Assembly: GCA_902702965.1 (NCBI GenBank)
Contig: CACRXP010000429.1
Span: 180,677-244,676, forward strand
Length of the DNA stretch: 64,000 nt
Direction: 5' to 3'
DNA from: Spirometra erinaceieuropaei
Taxonomy: Eukaryota; Platyhelminthes; Cestoda; Diphyllobothriidea; Diphyllobothriidae
The position numbers and the translations under genes are program-made. Shown piece after piece: positions 35,747-46,015 of the stretch (the first letter of the stretch is position 1; each line of letters begins with the position of its first letter). The notes under the pieces were generated by a model. The model did no database searches and had not been told where the DNA came from. It was given only the letters and a program-made list of their open reading frames with translations.

Positions 35747-35830
35747 GTCCTCGTAGCTCAGGTGGTTAGAGCGTTGGCTGTACTAAAGCCTTCCCCCTTA
35801 CTGCGTGGGTTCGAATCCCACCGAGGCGCC
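35747..35830 (+). repeat. tRNA-like head 3 of locus 1
   Basis: Has a good A-box (TAGCTCAGGTGG), a B-box (GGTTCGAATCC), a 5-bp T-stem GTGGG/CCCAC and a 5-bp acceptor core CCTCG/CGAGG. The middle is unusual: GGCTGTACTAAAGCC does not give a standard 5-bp stem with a 7-base loop, and a long CCTTCCCCCTTACTG insert follows. It is best seen as a tRNA-derived polymerase III promoter, not a working tRNA. Confidence 0.75.
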
Positions 35831-35898
35831 GAGTTTTTCACAGTTGGGTCAATATGAATTATACAAAATCTGCCAAAATATCAATGGATGTAGGATGT

Positions 35899-37800
35899 GT
35901 CACTGGTTCCATGACTCACTCAAATGACAATTAGTAAATTTAACGGCTACAGAATCTTATTTAAATAAACATCACATCAAACTAGTTTCTGGACATTTCC
36001 TGGATATGATTCACGACCGAGTGCACAAATGGAGAATTGTTCCTACCGTTGACAAAGCCACATCAGAACCACGACAATTTATTATTTGTAACATCTTGCG
36101 ACTCTGGTAGCTCATTGTAGATTAATGACTTAAACTGGTCTAATTCTGGATAGATTTGTAATTGGGAAATGTTTGTCTATATCAAAAGTTATCTACTGTT
36201 TTAGTTCTGCTGGTAACGGCATGATTTTCAAAACGTCGGGCCTGTACTTCGCTCACCTTCGCCCTTGAGAGGTGTCTGTGGATACTCGTCTTCTATTTTC
36301 CCTTGAAGAAATGCGTTCCATTTTCATACTGTCCTTCGTCTTAGAGGTAGTTGCAAATTACCATTGGTTATAATTTACTGGCTATAAGGCTAGGTAGATT
36401 ACAGAAAACTAGTCAATTCAGCTGCCGAACCATGGGCGAGTCGCCAATAAAGAGCGATTTTTCAAAAAGCACTTAGAAGAAAACTGCCTTTTTTTCAATA
36501 TACGGACATTACAAACGACGCTAATTAGTAAACTATAAAGTTTCTATCATTTTCAGTAAAAGCATTGGTCTTCTGTGAGATATTTTTAAGGTATCATTAA
36601 ATGAAAAGCCACGGACAACAGATATATTCGTGCAAATATTTAATCTTTGCAAAAGGTGATTCTGTTCTTGTGACATTTTGAGTTGATGTAGCAAAGATAG
36701 ACGTTTTTTATGGGGCAAATGGGGGCTGTACCATATCCGCACACGCAGCTAGCGCGGTCTGCGGGTTAGTGGTTAGCGAAGTCAAGCTATATTTATGATA
36801 CCGGAAGTGATTGTGCGGCAGATAGAGAAAACATCTGACGGTTTTGACAGTGACACAGAACCGTGAAAAAAAAACACGCAAAATACGAGCATTATCTGTG
36901 CCGTATATGGTCTTTATTGTGTACCAGTTTGTTAGACGCCCCCTTTGGCAAACTAGCTGAAATATTCGTTGATGTTGGTTATAAACAAAGTAAGCTATCA
37001 ATTCGATATAAGATCGATGGTTAAACGGTTAAAAATAAGTGACATTATTATTATGCAGTATCATCTTAGAAAACTAAATCCCGTCCTACGTTTCTTAGGC
37101 GGTCGCAGAAACTGGCTAAACAATAGTGTGTGTATATCCGTATAAATTTGGTAGGTATCCAAAATCTGCTTTTTGAAACGGACATTAAAATAGAAAAAGC
37201 CAACATCTCTCTAATTGCAGTGTTTTTTCAACAAGTAATATGCATTAAAGGACGATAAAAATGACACTGATGGATGCGTCTGCAGCTTGGAGGGGCAGTC
37301 TATATGCAGAAGAGGAAGGCAGAATATAACACTTGTGTGCTTGTCGCCGATCAACTTAGAAACTCTTATAAGCACAACAACCTGCCAAGCAAATTTTTCT
37401 GCCGTAACATGAAATACGTAGGAAATAATCGTCTAAGCGTCCGTTTTTTTAATTTAATAGCGTGGTTACGCACTCACCAGAAAATATGGTGAATGAAGAA
37501 AGACCACACTAAAAGGATATTTATCAGTAATTGTAAATATACCGCATGTAACTTGGCTTGTGGAATTTGAGGATGAAATCGTATATGATACTTTCAGACT
37601 CCTAAAGGTTGCGCTGAGATTATTTTAGAAAATACCGTTTTTTTCCTATAGAATGATGGTTTTACGAATTAAAGTAGGCAGGAGTTTCATACATTTGAGC
37701 GGAAATCCACTTTAAAATGTAGTCGGGGATTTGTTTGTGTCACTTAATATCTTAGACTTAAATCGGACATCCAGCCGCGTCTTCATCTAAGAGGAAATTA
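35899..37800. other. Non-coding DNA, no supported gene
   Basis: At about 36,755-36,850 a segment (GGTTAGTGGTTAGCG, then GAAAACATCTGACGGTTTTG) resembles 29,020-29,115 of the repeat mosaic. Otherwise nothing is recognised. Confidence 0.35.
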
Positions 37801-37869
37801 ACGTAAGCTTAAATCATTGTAATTTTGGCGCATTTTGAATAGTTTATAATGACCCAACTGTGAAAACTC

Positions 37870-37953
37870 GGCGCCTTGGTGGGATTCGAACCCACGCAGT
37901 AAGGGGGAAGGGTTTAGAAAAGCCAACGCTCTAACCACCTGAGCTACGAGGCC
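37870..37953 (-). repeat. tRNA-like head, inverted unit of locus 2
   Basis: B-box GGTTCGAATCC and D-arm AGCTCAGGTGGTTAGAGC are intact on the minus strand. The middle reads TTTTCTAAACCC where other heads have TGTACTAAAGCC. Confidence 0.7.
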
Positions 37954-38228
37954 CCGCCGGACGACGCGAGATTGATAACAGTTGGGTCAAGTTACCCGCC
38001 CAACCTAGTACAACGTCACAGTTGGGTCAATATGAATTGTTAAAAATCTGCCAAAATATCAATGAATTACGTGAGCCTAGTAGTCATCTGGTGGATTCTG
38101 GGTGAATTACTTAGGAAATGCTGTTTGGGCAGTCAACTTACTGTATCAGATTTGCTGGATTCCAGACGTTTCAGTAGGTTGGGCGGGTAACTTGACCCAA
38201 GTGTGATAAAACTCGCGTCGTCCGGCGG

Positions 38229-38313
38229 GGCCTCGTAGCTCAGGTGGTTAGAGCGTTGGCTGTACTAAAGCCTTCCCCTTTTACTGCGTGGGTTCGAATC
38301 CCACCGAGACGCC
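38229..38313 (+). repeat. tRNA-like head, direct unit of locus 2
   Basis: A-box and B-box are intact. The acceptor core is CCTCG opposite CGAGA, and the pyrimidine insert CCTTCCCCTTTTACTG is one or two bases longer than in locus 1. Confidence 0.7.
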
Positions 38314-38344
38314 GAGTTTTTCATAATTGGGTCAATATGAAGTA

Positions 38345-40200
38345 AACTTAAGTGTCTTTCTAATCTAAACTTGCAGCAAACGGAAGCAAATTCTCAAAAA
38401 AACACGGGAAACAGGAGCAGAAAACAGGGCGTCTAAAAGAAAACTAGGCGCTCTGTGGATGTTACTAATTCACAGTCGCAAATTTATGTGATTTCACTCA
38501 AAACAGTGACAATTTCTAAAGACAATATTCTGTTCTAACATATTTGATTTTCTTTTCTCATGCAGATAAACTGACCTGCCGTTAGAAAGGGAGTAGTCGA
38601 ATAATTAGTTGAAATTTGCCATCATATTGGAGGATTCCTGTTGTTTCATCAAGTGTATGCATATACGGCAGGAGACCTAATCGATAAAAGATATCACAAT
38701 TTACGACGGACTGCTAATCACTAGCAAATAAGCATAAATTAATGGACCTTTTATTAATTCTAATACAGAACGAATTTGGGGGAATAAAAACAAAAGTTGT
38801 ATGATTTAATATGCTGTTATGTGTCTTGGAAATGTCAATTTTTAGAATAGCTAAGTATTCCAAAATGGTCAAAAACGTCTGTGATTGGGAAACTTTTAAT
38901 GTTAAATGCCTAGACAGCTTGTTTATACAAACATGATATGAAAAATACAGCGCAACTTGGATAATGTTTAAAAATTAGCTTTTTGTCAAAGTTTATACTT
39001 AAATGTACTCTTGCAGTCAGTGTAATATAAGAAATGGCGGTTTGCCAACAACTTATATTAGAGAGATAAAGCCAAAGTCCGTTTCTCAGAAATTTGTCGT
39101 AATTTTTTACATTGATGAGAATGCGATTTACTAGGGCACGTAGGATATTTCATGATTCCGCCAAGGGGGAAATAAAACAAGTAATAGTTTTCGGGTAGTA
39201 CCATGTTATCTTGCCGGTCAGTACTAATCAATTAGAATGCAATTATAAGCATTTATTTTAAGCTCACGATTTTGCATGGGTAAGAAGACCTTTTTGCCCG
39301 AGAACTTTGATTGTCATTTACCCTTGCTCTATATGATTTTTAGTTTCATATGTACCTTTAAATATAGTTAAATACCTCACTCTGTGACGGCAGTATAAAT
39401 TGATTTCGCTAACATGTAGATTTCGTACTATGCGCTGAGTAAATCCGAACAAATAACGTAAGATGAAAGACTCTAACCGACATAATGGGTGTTCGAACGT
39501 CACTTTTTATGCAGATGGCTGGTTGAAACGGATCTGAAGACTCACACAAATAGGAAACCTCATAGTCTAAATAAGTGAAAATAGATGACAAAGTCAACAA
39601 GACACACATTTATGTTAAAGAGGTCTTCACTAATAAATTAAACATAAAAGAATTGCCTTAGTGGTCTATTTGCTTGTTTGACATTTGTCTACATTATATT
39701 TTACATGCCAACGCCAAAAAATCCGACACTTTTTTTCACCCTCTTAACTTTTTCAAAAAATACTAGTAATGCTCCCGGCATTAAAAAAGGAGCATACTTG
39801 TATGCGTTTTGATTGCATTTTAAAGGCTAGTTTGCAAAGCCGTGGCAAATTGACTTTCGAAAATTAATAAAACGCTTGGTTTTCTAAAATAACACGCGTC
39901 TGAGCAAACTGATTTCTACACCTCGCATCAGACAAAACAGCAATTGCCACTTGCGGCAAGCTCGGTCTGAATTTAATGGGATGATCGAGAGCAAAGTGTT
40001 CTTCTCTCAAAGAAAAACACGCTGCTGTTTATATAAAAAATTGCTCAAAAACATTAAAATATTTGTTTTCACTTGGGGTTATTAACACGTTGCCTGCTAA
40101 GCGTACTCAGACTCCGAGGCGAGTGAAAAATGGCATTATCGGACGCTATGTAGGTGAGAACATTGCGCAGCGCTTAACTTGTCTGAAAATTCTCATCTCA
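38345..40200. other. AT-rich non-coding DNA, no supported gene
   Basis: Only short unassigned frames. Nothing recognisable. Confidence 0.3.
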
Positions 40201-40608
40201 GGTTTTGTCATTAAGTGTTATGAGTTAGGTAATATGAGTAATTTAAAAACGAAGCGAATAAATTATCGATGGTTTGGGCAATCTGTTACTATTTGTATCG
40301 TAAAACCTTTCTGCACTCTTAAACATAGGAGGAAGACTATATGTTAACAAAGATGGCGAAAGTATACACAATCTTATAATCAATCACTTTCTTCCGCTGG
40401 CAGCAGAAGAGGTATCAGAAGTTTACAGAAAAATTAAAAAACCGGAGAAAGTATAATTCTTGGCTTTTCCGGGTGTAAGACGCACCACGTAGACATCCGG
40501 AAACAGAACGCAGTATAACAGCAATTTTTAAATAATAAACGCACTACTAAAAACTGTTAAAGTACGAAAATCGTGTCCTAACGTTCGTCTACTTCGAAAA
40601 TGAAGTTT

Positions 40609-40629
40609 CGGGTTTCGATAGCTCCTCAG
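40609..40629 (-). ncRNA. Hammerhead-core-like motif, unit 1
   Basis: On the minus strand: CTGAGGA, six bases GCTATC, then GAAACCCG. This has the conserved core of a hammerhead, but a helix II of only one or two pairs, and helices I and III are not evident. Confidence 0.25.
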
Positions 40630-41165
40630 GTACAACACAATCCGTCATCCATGTTAAAACAAGTGTGCAAGCACTCATTGTACTTGTAAATACTTGTAAG
40701 ATATATCCTATTTGAAATATTGTGGGTGAGAAAAATGCGCACCGTTAAGGTGGCCCGAAAATATTTGTCATCAAGTATTATGGGTTAAGTAATATGAGTA
40801 ATTTACAAGCGAAGCGGATAAAATATTGATGGTTTAGGTAATCTGTCAGTACTTGTATCGCAAAACCTTTCTGTACTTCTGAACATTGGAGAAAGCCTAT
40901 ACGTTAACAAACATGGTAAAAATATATTCAATTTAATGATCAATCATTTACTTTCGCTTGCAGCGGAAGAGGTATCAGTAGTTCACAGGAAAAAACAAAA
41001 TCATGAAAAGTATAATTTTTGGCTTTTCCGAGTGTAAAACCTACTATGCAGACATCCGTAATGCAGTATAGTAGCAATTTTTAAATGCTTGACGCACTAC
41101 AAAAAATTGTAAAAGGACCAAAATCGTGTATGTCATCGCATTATGTTGCTAAAGTTCGTCTATTT

Positions 41166-41186
41166 CGGGTTTCGATGCCTCATCAG
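41166..41186 (-). ncRNA. Hammerhead-core-like motif, unit 2
   Basis: On the minus strand: CTGATGA, six bases GGCATC, then GAAACCCG. The core positions match those in unit 1 although the intervening six bases differ. Same structural weakness as unit 1. Confidence 0.25.
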
Positions 41187-41289
41187 ATACAATACAATCT
41201 ATGTTAAAACAAGTTTTCAAGCACTCATTGCAGTTGTATATACTTGTAAGATATATCCTATTTTAAAGATTGTGGGCCTGATTTATAGG

Positions 41290-42030
41290 ACATCCATTGA
41301 AGTCGCTGAAAAATCTAAGGTATAAACTGATGTTTCAGAGACACTCTAAAACTCAGCGGACACACCCGTTACCACAAAATCAAAATGTTGGACAGGAAGG
41401 CTTCGTAATATACGTCAAATGGCACACCTACTATTAACTCTGTTGATTTTGTGAAAATTGAACAATTACTGACCAGCATTTCAATATGTGACCTTATGGA
41501 AACTTTCATTCTAATGACGTCTTTACCCGCTCAATCAGCTGCTTCTTTGCGTTAATCAACCCTCTATAATGCAATGCGTAAACGGCAAAATTACACCGAT
41601 TTTGAGCAGCAAGATCTTTAAGCACATGAGTCGACGTTACATACTTGCTTTTCTGCAAAAAGTTTGAGACTAATTTTTTGAGGATGCCAATGAAAGTGTA
41701 TTGGAAAATATTTTTATAAAGTGCTGTGTTATGCTGCTCTCCTCATATAGGTATTAGCACGGCAGGCGTTAGGTACTTTTAAAAACTTGAGTTCACTCAT
41801 ATGGCACGTCTGTTGGCGTTTCGATATCCCTGTTTCACTTAAGAATGTTACTCTATCTCATTAACGGAATAACACATTTAATACTTGATTTTCGTCATCA
41901 TTTAAGTGAACCTGACTTGTTGGCACTTTGATATTTTGATAGACGCGTTCTAACTAATTCAGACTAGTTATCTATGCTCCGTTAGACTAGGCATATAACA
42001 AATATTTTATCAAAAAAGCTGTAAGTAGTT
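41290..42030. other. Non-coding DNA, no supported gene
   Basis: Nothing recognisable. Confidence 0.3.
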
Positions 42031-42034
42031 CAAC

Positions 42035-43380
42035 TAACGATGCGTTTAGTAACTGCATGTAAGTGTTTTTAAGTAAAAGGCATGGGCTAGATAATCGCGA
42101 TACTAGAGAAGTGTAGTTTAAAGTCACCAGTACTGCTTTTTAATATTTGCACAACCGATAAGCGAACATTAATGCCTTGGTTTATGTAAAGGCGTACGGG
42201 ATGTTGCATCGCTTTCGTCTCACAAGGGCCCGGCCAGACTTCGTCCTTGTCCGGCCTCCCATAGTGCGGTGCGTAATATATGGCTCTTGCAGATTTATAG
42301 CATGCACTGCGGTAAATTTGGACAATTTCATGTCATAAAGTGAGTGACTCATCTCATGAAATGTTGGCCGAAATTCTGAAATGCGGTTACGATTAGGCAG
42401 GACGACCTAGGCGGTTTTGTAATAACGATTATCTTGCGGCATAATTTCATAATACTTCAGACTTGACAGAATGTCAGCTTTTGAAATCACAACTTTTTAA
42501 TCTCATTGTAGAAACGGTACTTGGCAAGGATGGCTCTTTAAGAAGCACGCATTTTGCATACTGATTTTCGATTCTATTTAAAATTAAATTATATTTTATA
42601 AGAAAACGTGGACAAAAATATTCTTTCTTTCACTCGGGTTATAGAGAATCGCGTCGACTTCATAGTTTGTATTCGAAGAAGGAGTATTATTTGTTTTTAA
42701 AAAAGTGTTCTAATCCCCAAATCATTTGGACCCTGATCAGCCGATGCATTAGTGCCAAATTATTTCAGTCTGCAAGGCACATGCATTCCGCGCAGGGAAA
42801 GTCATAAAGTCTTCTATGCCCTTGAGCAGATGTCATATTGAGTCCATCAAAATTCGCCGTGGATGCAAACTATGTTAAACATTTCATGAGAAACAATGGT
42901 GAACGGAGCCGTTCCATGCTGTATGAATGGACATTGGTCAGTCTTAAAAAATTTCAAAAGTAGAAACTTTTAAACACTTAATTATACTATTTCTTCGAAT
43001 GCAAACGTTGAAATCAAAGCGATTCTTTATCATAAGGGTGAAAGACAGAATGTTTTTGTCCAAGTTTTCTTATAAAAAATATTTAAATTTAAAAGACAAT
43101 CGAAAATCGTGTAAGAAATACGTGCTTCTTAAAAAGCTATCTTTTTCAACTACAGTTTCTACAATGAGTTTAAGAAGTGGTGCTTTCAAGAGCCGACATT
43201 CTGCCAAGTCCAAAATATTATAAACTTATGTCGCAAGATCATCGTTATTACAAAACCACCATAGTCATCCTGAGTCATCGAAACCGCATTTCAGAATTCC
43301 GACCAACATTTCATTTGATCGTTCATTGACTGTCTGTCAAAAGTAACACATGTTTGTATTTGCCTGCAACCGATCAGCAT
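42035..43380 (+). repeat. Segmental duplication unit 1 (period about 1.34 kb)
   Basis: This unit contains about 300 bp of non-repeat DNA followed by a fold-back element. It aligns with 43,384-44,405 by TTAGTAACTGCATG-type, GAGAARTGYAGTTTAAAG, AGACTTCGYCCTTGT, GATTTATAGCATGCACTG and TCTGTCAAAAGTAAC anchors. The anchor offsets are 1336-1341 bp, so the units are head to tail. The anchor ACTTCGTCCTT also recurs near 54,736, hinting that this flank is itself a dispersed repeat. Confidence 0.8.
42338..43332 (+). mobile_element. Fold-back MITE with both arms (copy 6)
   Basis: Begins AAGTGAGTGACTCATCTCAT after TA and ends inverted with TCATTTGATCGTTCATTGACTG. The left arm is about 42,338-42,720 and the right arm about 42,950-43,332. 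The 74-codon frame inside the right arm is a by-product. The terminal C is changed to A on the left. Confidence 0.75.
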
Positions 43381-43383
43381 CAA

Positions 43384-44405
43384 CGTTTATTAACTGCATT
43401 TAAATGCTTCAAAGTAAGAAATATGTGTAAGATAATCCAAATACCAGAGAAATGCAGTTTAAAGTTATCAGTACTGCCTCCTAATACCTGCACAATCGAT
43501 TAGCGAACACTGATGTATGGGCTTATGTAAGGTCGTACAGGATGCTGCATTGCTTCCGTTCGACAAGGGATCAGCTAGACTTCGCCCTTGTTCGGACGCC
43601 AATAGCCCGGTGCTTGACATACGACCCTTGGAGATTTATAGCATGCACTGAGGTAAATTCAGACAGTCTCATAAAGTGACTGACTGATCTCACTAAATGT
43701 TGGCCGAAATTCTGAAATGCGGTTTCGACTAGGCAGGGTTACTCAGGTGAAGTTGTTATAACAATTATCTTACGGCATACTTCTACAATAATGCTGACTC
43801 AGCAGAATGTCGGCTATTGAAAACACTGTCTTTTAATCTCTTGTAGAAACGGTACTCGCCAAAAATGACTATTAAGGCAGCATGCACGTTTCACACTGAT
43901 TTTGGATTGTCTTTTGAATCGAAATATATTTTATAAGACAACGTGGGCAAAAATATAATTTCTTTCACTTTTTTGATAGAGTATCTCGTTGACTTCATAT
44001 TTTATATTCGAAGAATGAGTATAATTTAGTTAACAAAAGTGTTCTAATCCCCAAATCATTTGGAGCCTGATGAGTTGATGCATTAGCGCCAGATGACTTC
44101 AGTCTGCAAGACACATGCATTCCGCGTAGGGAAAGTTGTATATTCTTTAATGCCTTTAAGCAGATGTCATATTAAGTCTAATAAAATGTGCCGTGGATGC
44201 TAACTATGCGGAAAATTTCATGAAAAAACAGTGGTGAACGGAGTGGTTCGATGCTGTATGAATGGACATTGCAGTCTTAGAACCATCTTAGTAGTCCTGC
44301 ACAATCGAATCTGCATTACTGAATTTCGGCCAACATTTCTTGTGATCGTTCTCTCACTGTCTGTCAAAAGTAACGCATGTTTGTATTTCCCTGCAACCGC
44401 TCAGC
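43384..44405 (+). repeat. Segmental duplication unit 2
   Basis: Second copy of the 1.34-kb unit, shortened by about 315 bp within the right arm of its fold-back element (the counterpart of about 42,940-43,255 is missing). Confidence 0.8.
43674..44359 (+). mobile_element. Fold-back MITE, right arm mostly deleted (copy 7)
   Basis: Begins AAGTGACTGACTGATCTCAC after TA and ends GATCGTTCTCTCACTG. Only the last about 75 bp of the right arm remain. It was copied with unit 2 of the segmental duplication. Confidence 0.75.
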
Positions 44406-45280
44406 ATTAGGGCAGTGAAAATCGGCCTACTTGAGGAGGCGAGGACTGACACGGGCTTATTGGGCAGCGGGAATCTCATAATGATTGAACTGTGCAAGAC
44501 CATGCTTACATGTTGTCATACGTTTTCAAAGATAAATAAGAAGACTGCGTCCCTAAAACCTGACACGCGACGAATGGCACTGACACAGAACAGGGACTAG
44601 ATTGGAGTCCGTTAGGCGCTTTCGGAAATGCGTATCAATAACAAATGTCACCATTGGGGTGTGCAGACTCACATGTTGTCAATTTCGACCCTAGTCTTAT
44701 CCCCTTTCTATTTGGTTTATAAACTCTTTTTCAGTTATCCGCCATAGACCAGGGGGGGTAGTGGAACGCACAGACGCGGATTTCCGCCTTGCCAGCCAGT
44801 TGCGTCCTCAGAAACTCTGATTGATTTCCATATTTGATAAGCTGATACTTCAGGAAAAGGTAAAGGCAACCCGATTATCGTAGTAAAGACACTATAGTTT
44901 TGGTCTTAGGTGCGTTAGACTCTAGGGATTTGAGGAAATGACTGTTTGTATTTCCGACTCAGCAAATCAGCTAACCTATAAATAAAACGTTCGTCAGTTG
45001 ACCTACTTGCGAGAAATACTGTTTTCTTCGGGAATTAGTTCAGATTGAACCGTAACCGTGAACAAGCTACTTATCATTGAAAAATAAAATATCATGACAA
45101 AAACTCCATGCAGGACTTTGCTGCATTGAAATCACTGGCAGTTCTGTCATTGCATATTTGTATAGGAATCAAAGGGCATTTATCCAATTCCTGCGAACGA
45201 AACCATCCGTAACTAAGTTCTTCGACGTATAAAAGTGATCTTGCTGTGTGTGTTAATACAGAGCCTTTAACAGGCCATAA
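44406..45280. other. Non-coding DNA, no supported gene
   Basis: Nothing recognisable. A run of seven Gs with flanking purines lies near 44,753. Confidence 0.3.
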
Positions 45281-45283
45281 TAA

Positions 45284-45448
45284 TTTTTGGTTTCTGGTTC
45301 CAAATACGAATGCTCTGAATGTCAGCCGGTCCCAAACTTAAACGCATGCACAAAGTGTCACTTAAATCCAGTCAATTGCGCCACTTGCCACCAGTTTCGC
45401 GAAAAGAATCACTGCAACTGTTTTCCACAACTAATTGAGACAGCGTAA
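45284..45448 (+). CDS. Cysteine-rich short open frame, possible exon
   Basis: A 54-codon stretch between two stops contains eight cysteines in a regular pattern: C-x2-C-x8-C-x2-C-H, x5, C-x2-C-H, x7, C-x-C. It includes ACTKCHLNPVNCATCHQFRE. The spacing suggests a metal-binding or disulfide-rich module. No start codon or clean splice acceptor precedes it in frame, so it may be an exon fragment, a relic of a mobile-element protein, or chance. Two CxxCH motifs also look like haem-binding sites, which I consider coincidental in this genome context. Confidence 0.25.
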   Translation, partial: FLVSGSKYECSECQPVPNLNACTKCHLNPVNCATCHQFREKNHCNCFPQLIETA

Positions 45449-45970
45449 ACTCCAGTCGAAATTAATCTAAAGGCTATTTTTGATTTCTAGACAACCACCA
45501 TTATGTTGGTCCTGTTTTGGCATACTGATGACATCTTGACTTCATTTTACTTTTGTACAAACTGTCTCAGAAAACGATATATGGGATGTTTTACGAAGTT
45601 ACCTAAATTATTCATGCCAGCATAGACAACAAGCTGTTTACACAGGTAGCACACTGCCTGTTTTTAGTCAGCAAATGTAGTTTAGAAATTATTTTTATAA
45701 ACCGAGTTCGTGGTCAGAGGTCTTAATTAAAGCTTAGTTATACTGCAAACGGGTGTTTTTACACCAACCCCTCTGGTGATATCTAAATTTTTTTTGCTGA
45801 ATGCCTCACTTGACATGCCATTGTGAAACCTCTTTTAGACTTCAGTATAGGGTACTTTGCATGGCAAGAAAATTCCTGTCCACAGGGATAAGATAGGCAT
45901 TATGCCGAACACGTTGGAGCGATTCTCATTGTTTACAACGTCTGCTACCCATAGCTAGGCTTGTAGGTAC
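45449..45970. other. Non-coding DNA, no supported gene
   Basis: Nothing recognisable. Confidence 0.3.
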
Positions 45971-45973
45971 CTA

Positions 45974-46015
45974 CTTTCCTTTTCTTCTTCTTCTTTTTCT
46001 TCTTCTTCTTCTTCT
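45974..46015 (+). repeat. (CTT)n polypyrimidine microsatellite
   Basis: About 42 bases of CTT repeats with small interruptions, all pyrimidine. Confidence 0.9.

Larger units (their letters stand above)
35227..35885 (-). mobile_element. Composite tRNA-like element: inverted head plus direct dimer (locus 1)
   Basis: Read on the minus strand the order is: partial body and head in inverted orientation, a turn-around near 35,672, then head, full body, head. The direct units repeat with a 305-bp period (the TTCATATTGAC boundary at 35,225 and 35,530). The ends are TCATATTGACCCAACTGTG on one side and TGCCAAAATATCAAT on the other. GGATGTAAGATGT (35,214-35,226) and GGATGTAGGATGT (35,886-35,898) flank the whole block as a 12-of-13 candidate target-site duplication, suggesting it inserted as one unit. 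It has no coding capacity. Confidence 0.75.
37816..38341 (+). mobile_element. Composite tRNA-like element, opposite orientation (locus 2)
   Basis: Same architecture as locus 1 but on the other strand: partial body and head inverted (37,816-about 38,017), a turn-around, a scrap of a head 3' end (CACAGTTGGGTCAATATGAA), a full body (38,037-about 38,190), then a direct head ending GGGTCAATATGA. The middle head present in locus 1 is almost completely deleted. The flanks GTAAGCTTAAATC (37,803) and GTAAACTTAAGTG (about 38,343) match at about 10 of 13 positions and may be an old target duplication. The shared arrangement at two sites implies one master element. Confidence 0.7.
40205..41285 (+). repeat. 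Tandem duplication, period about 550-560 bp
   Basis: Unit 1 (40,205-about 40,764) and unit 2 (40,765-about 41,285) align through TAATATGAGTAATTTA, GAAGAGGTATCAG, TTGGCTTTTCCG, CAATTTTTAAAT, CAAAATCGTGT-type and ACTTGTAAGATATATCCTAT anchors. Divergence is moderate, and unit 2 has small deletions. The 94-codon frame in unit 1 is not kept in unit 2, so there is no sign of coding. Each unit carries a minus-strand CTGANGA-N6-GAAACCCG motif. Confidence 0.8.

Noticed and set aside
35227..38341. Cluster of functional tRNA genes
   Set aside because: The heads lack a standard anticodon arm and sit inside repeated, inverted mobile units.
40063..40347. 94-codon plus frame
   Set aside because: The tandem copy 560 bp downstream does not preserve the frame, arguing against coding.
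44071..44095. CCTGATGAGTTGATG, hammerhead-like start
   Set aside because: No GAAA follows, and the duplicate unit has a different sequence at this place.
45311..45421. Multi-haem cytochrome from two CxxCH motifs
   Set aside because: The frame is only 54 codons between stops, in an animal-like repeat-rich region. The spacing fits a generic Cys-rich module equally well.
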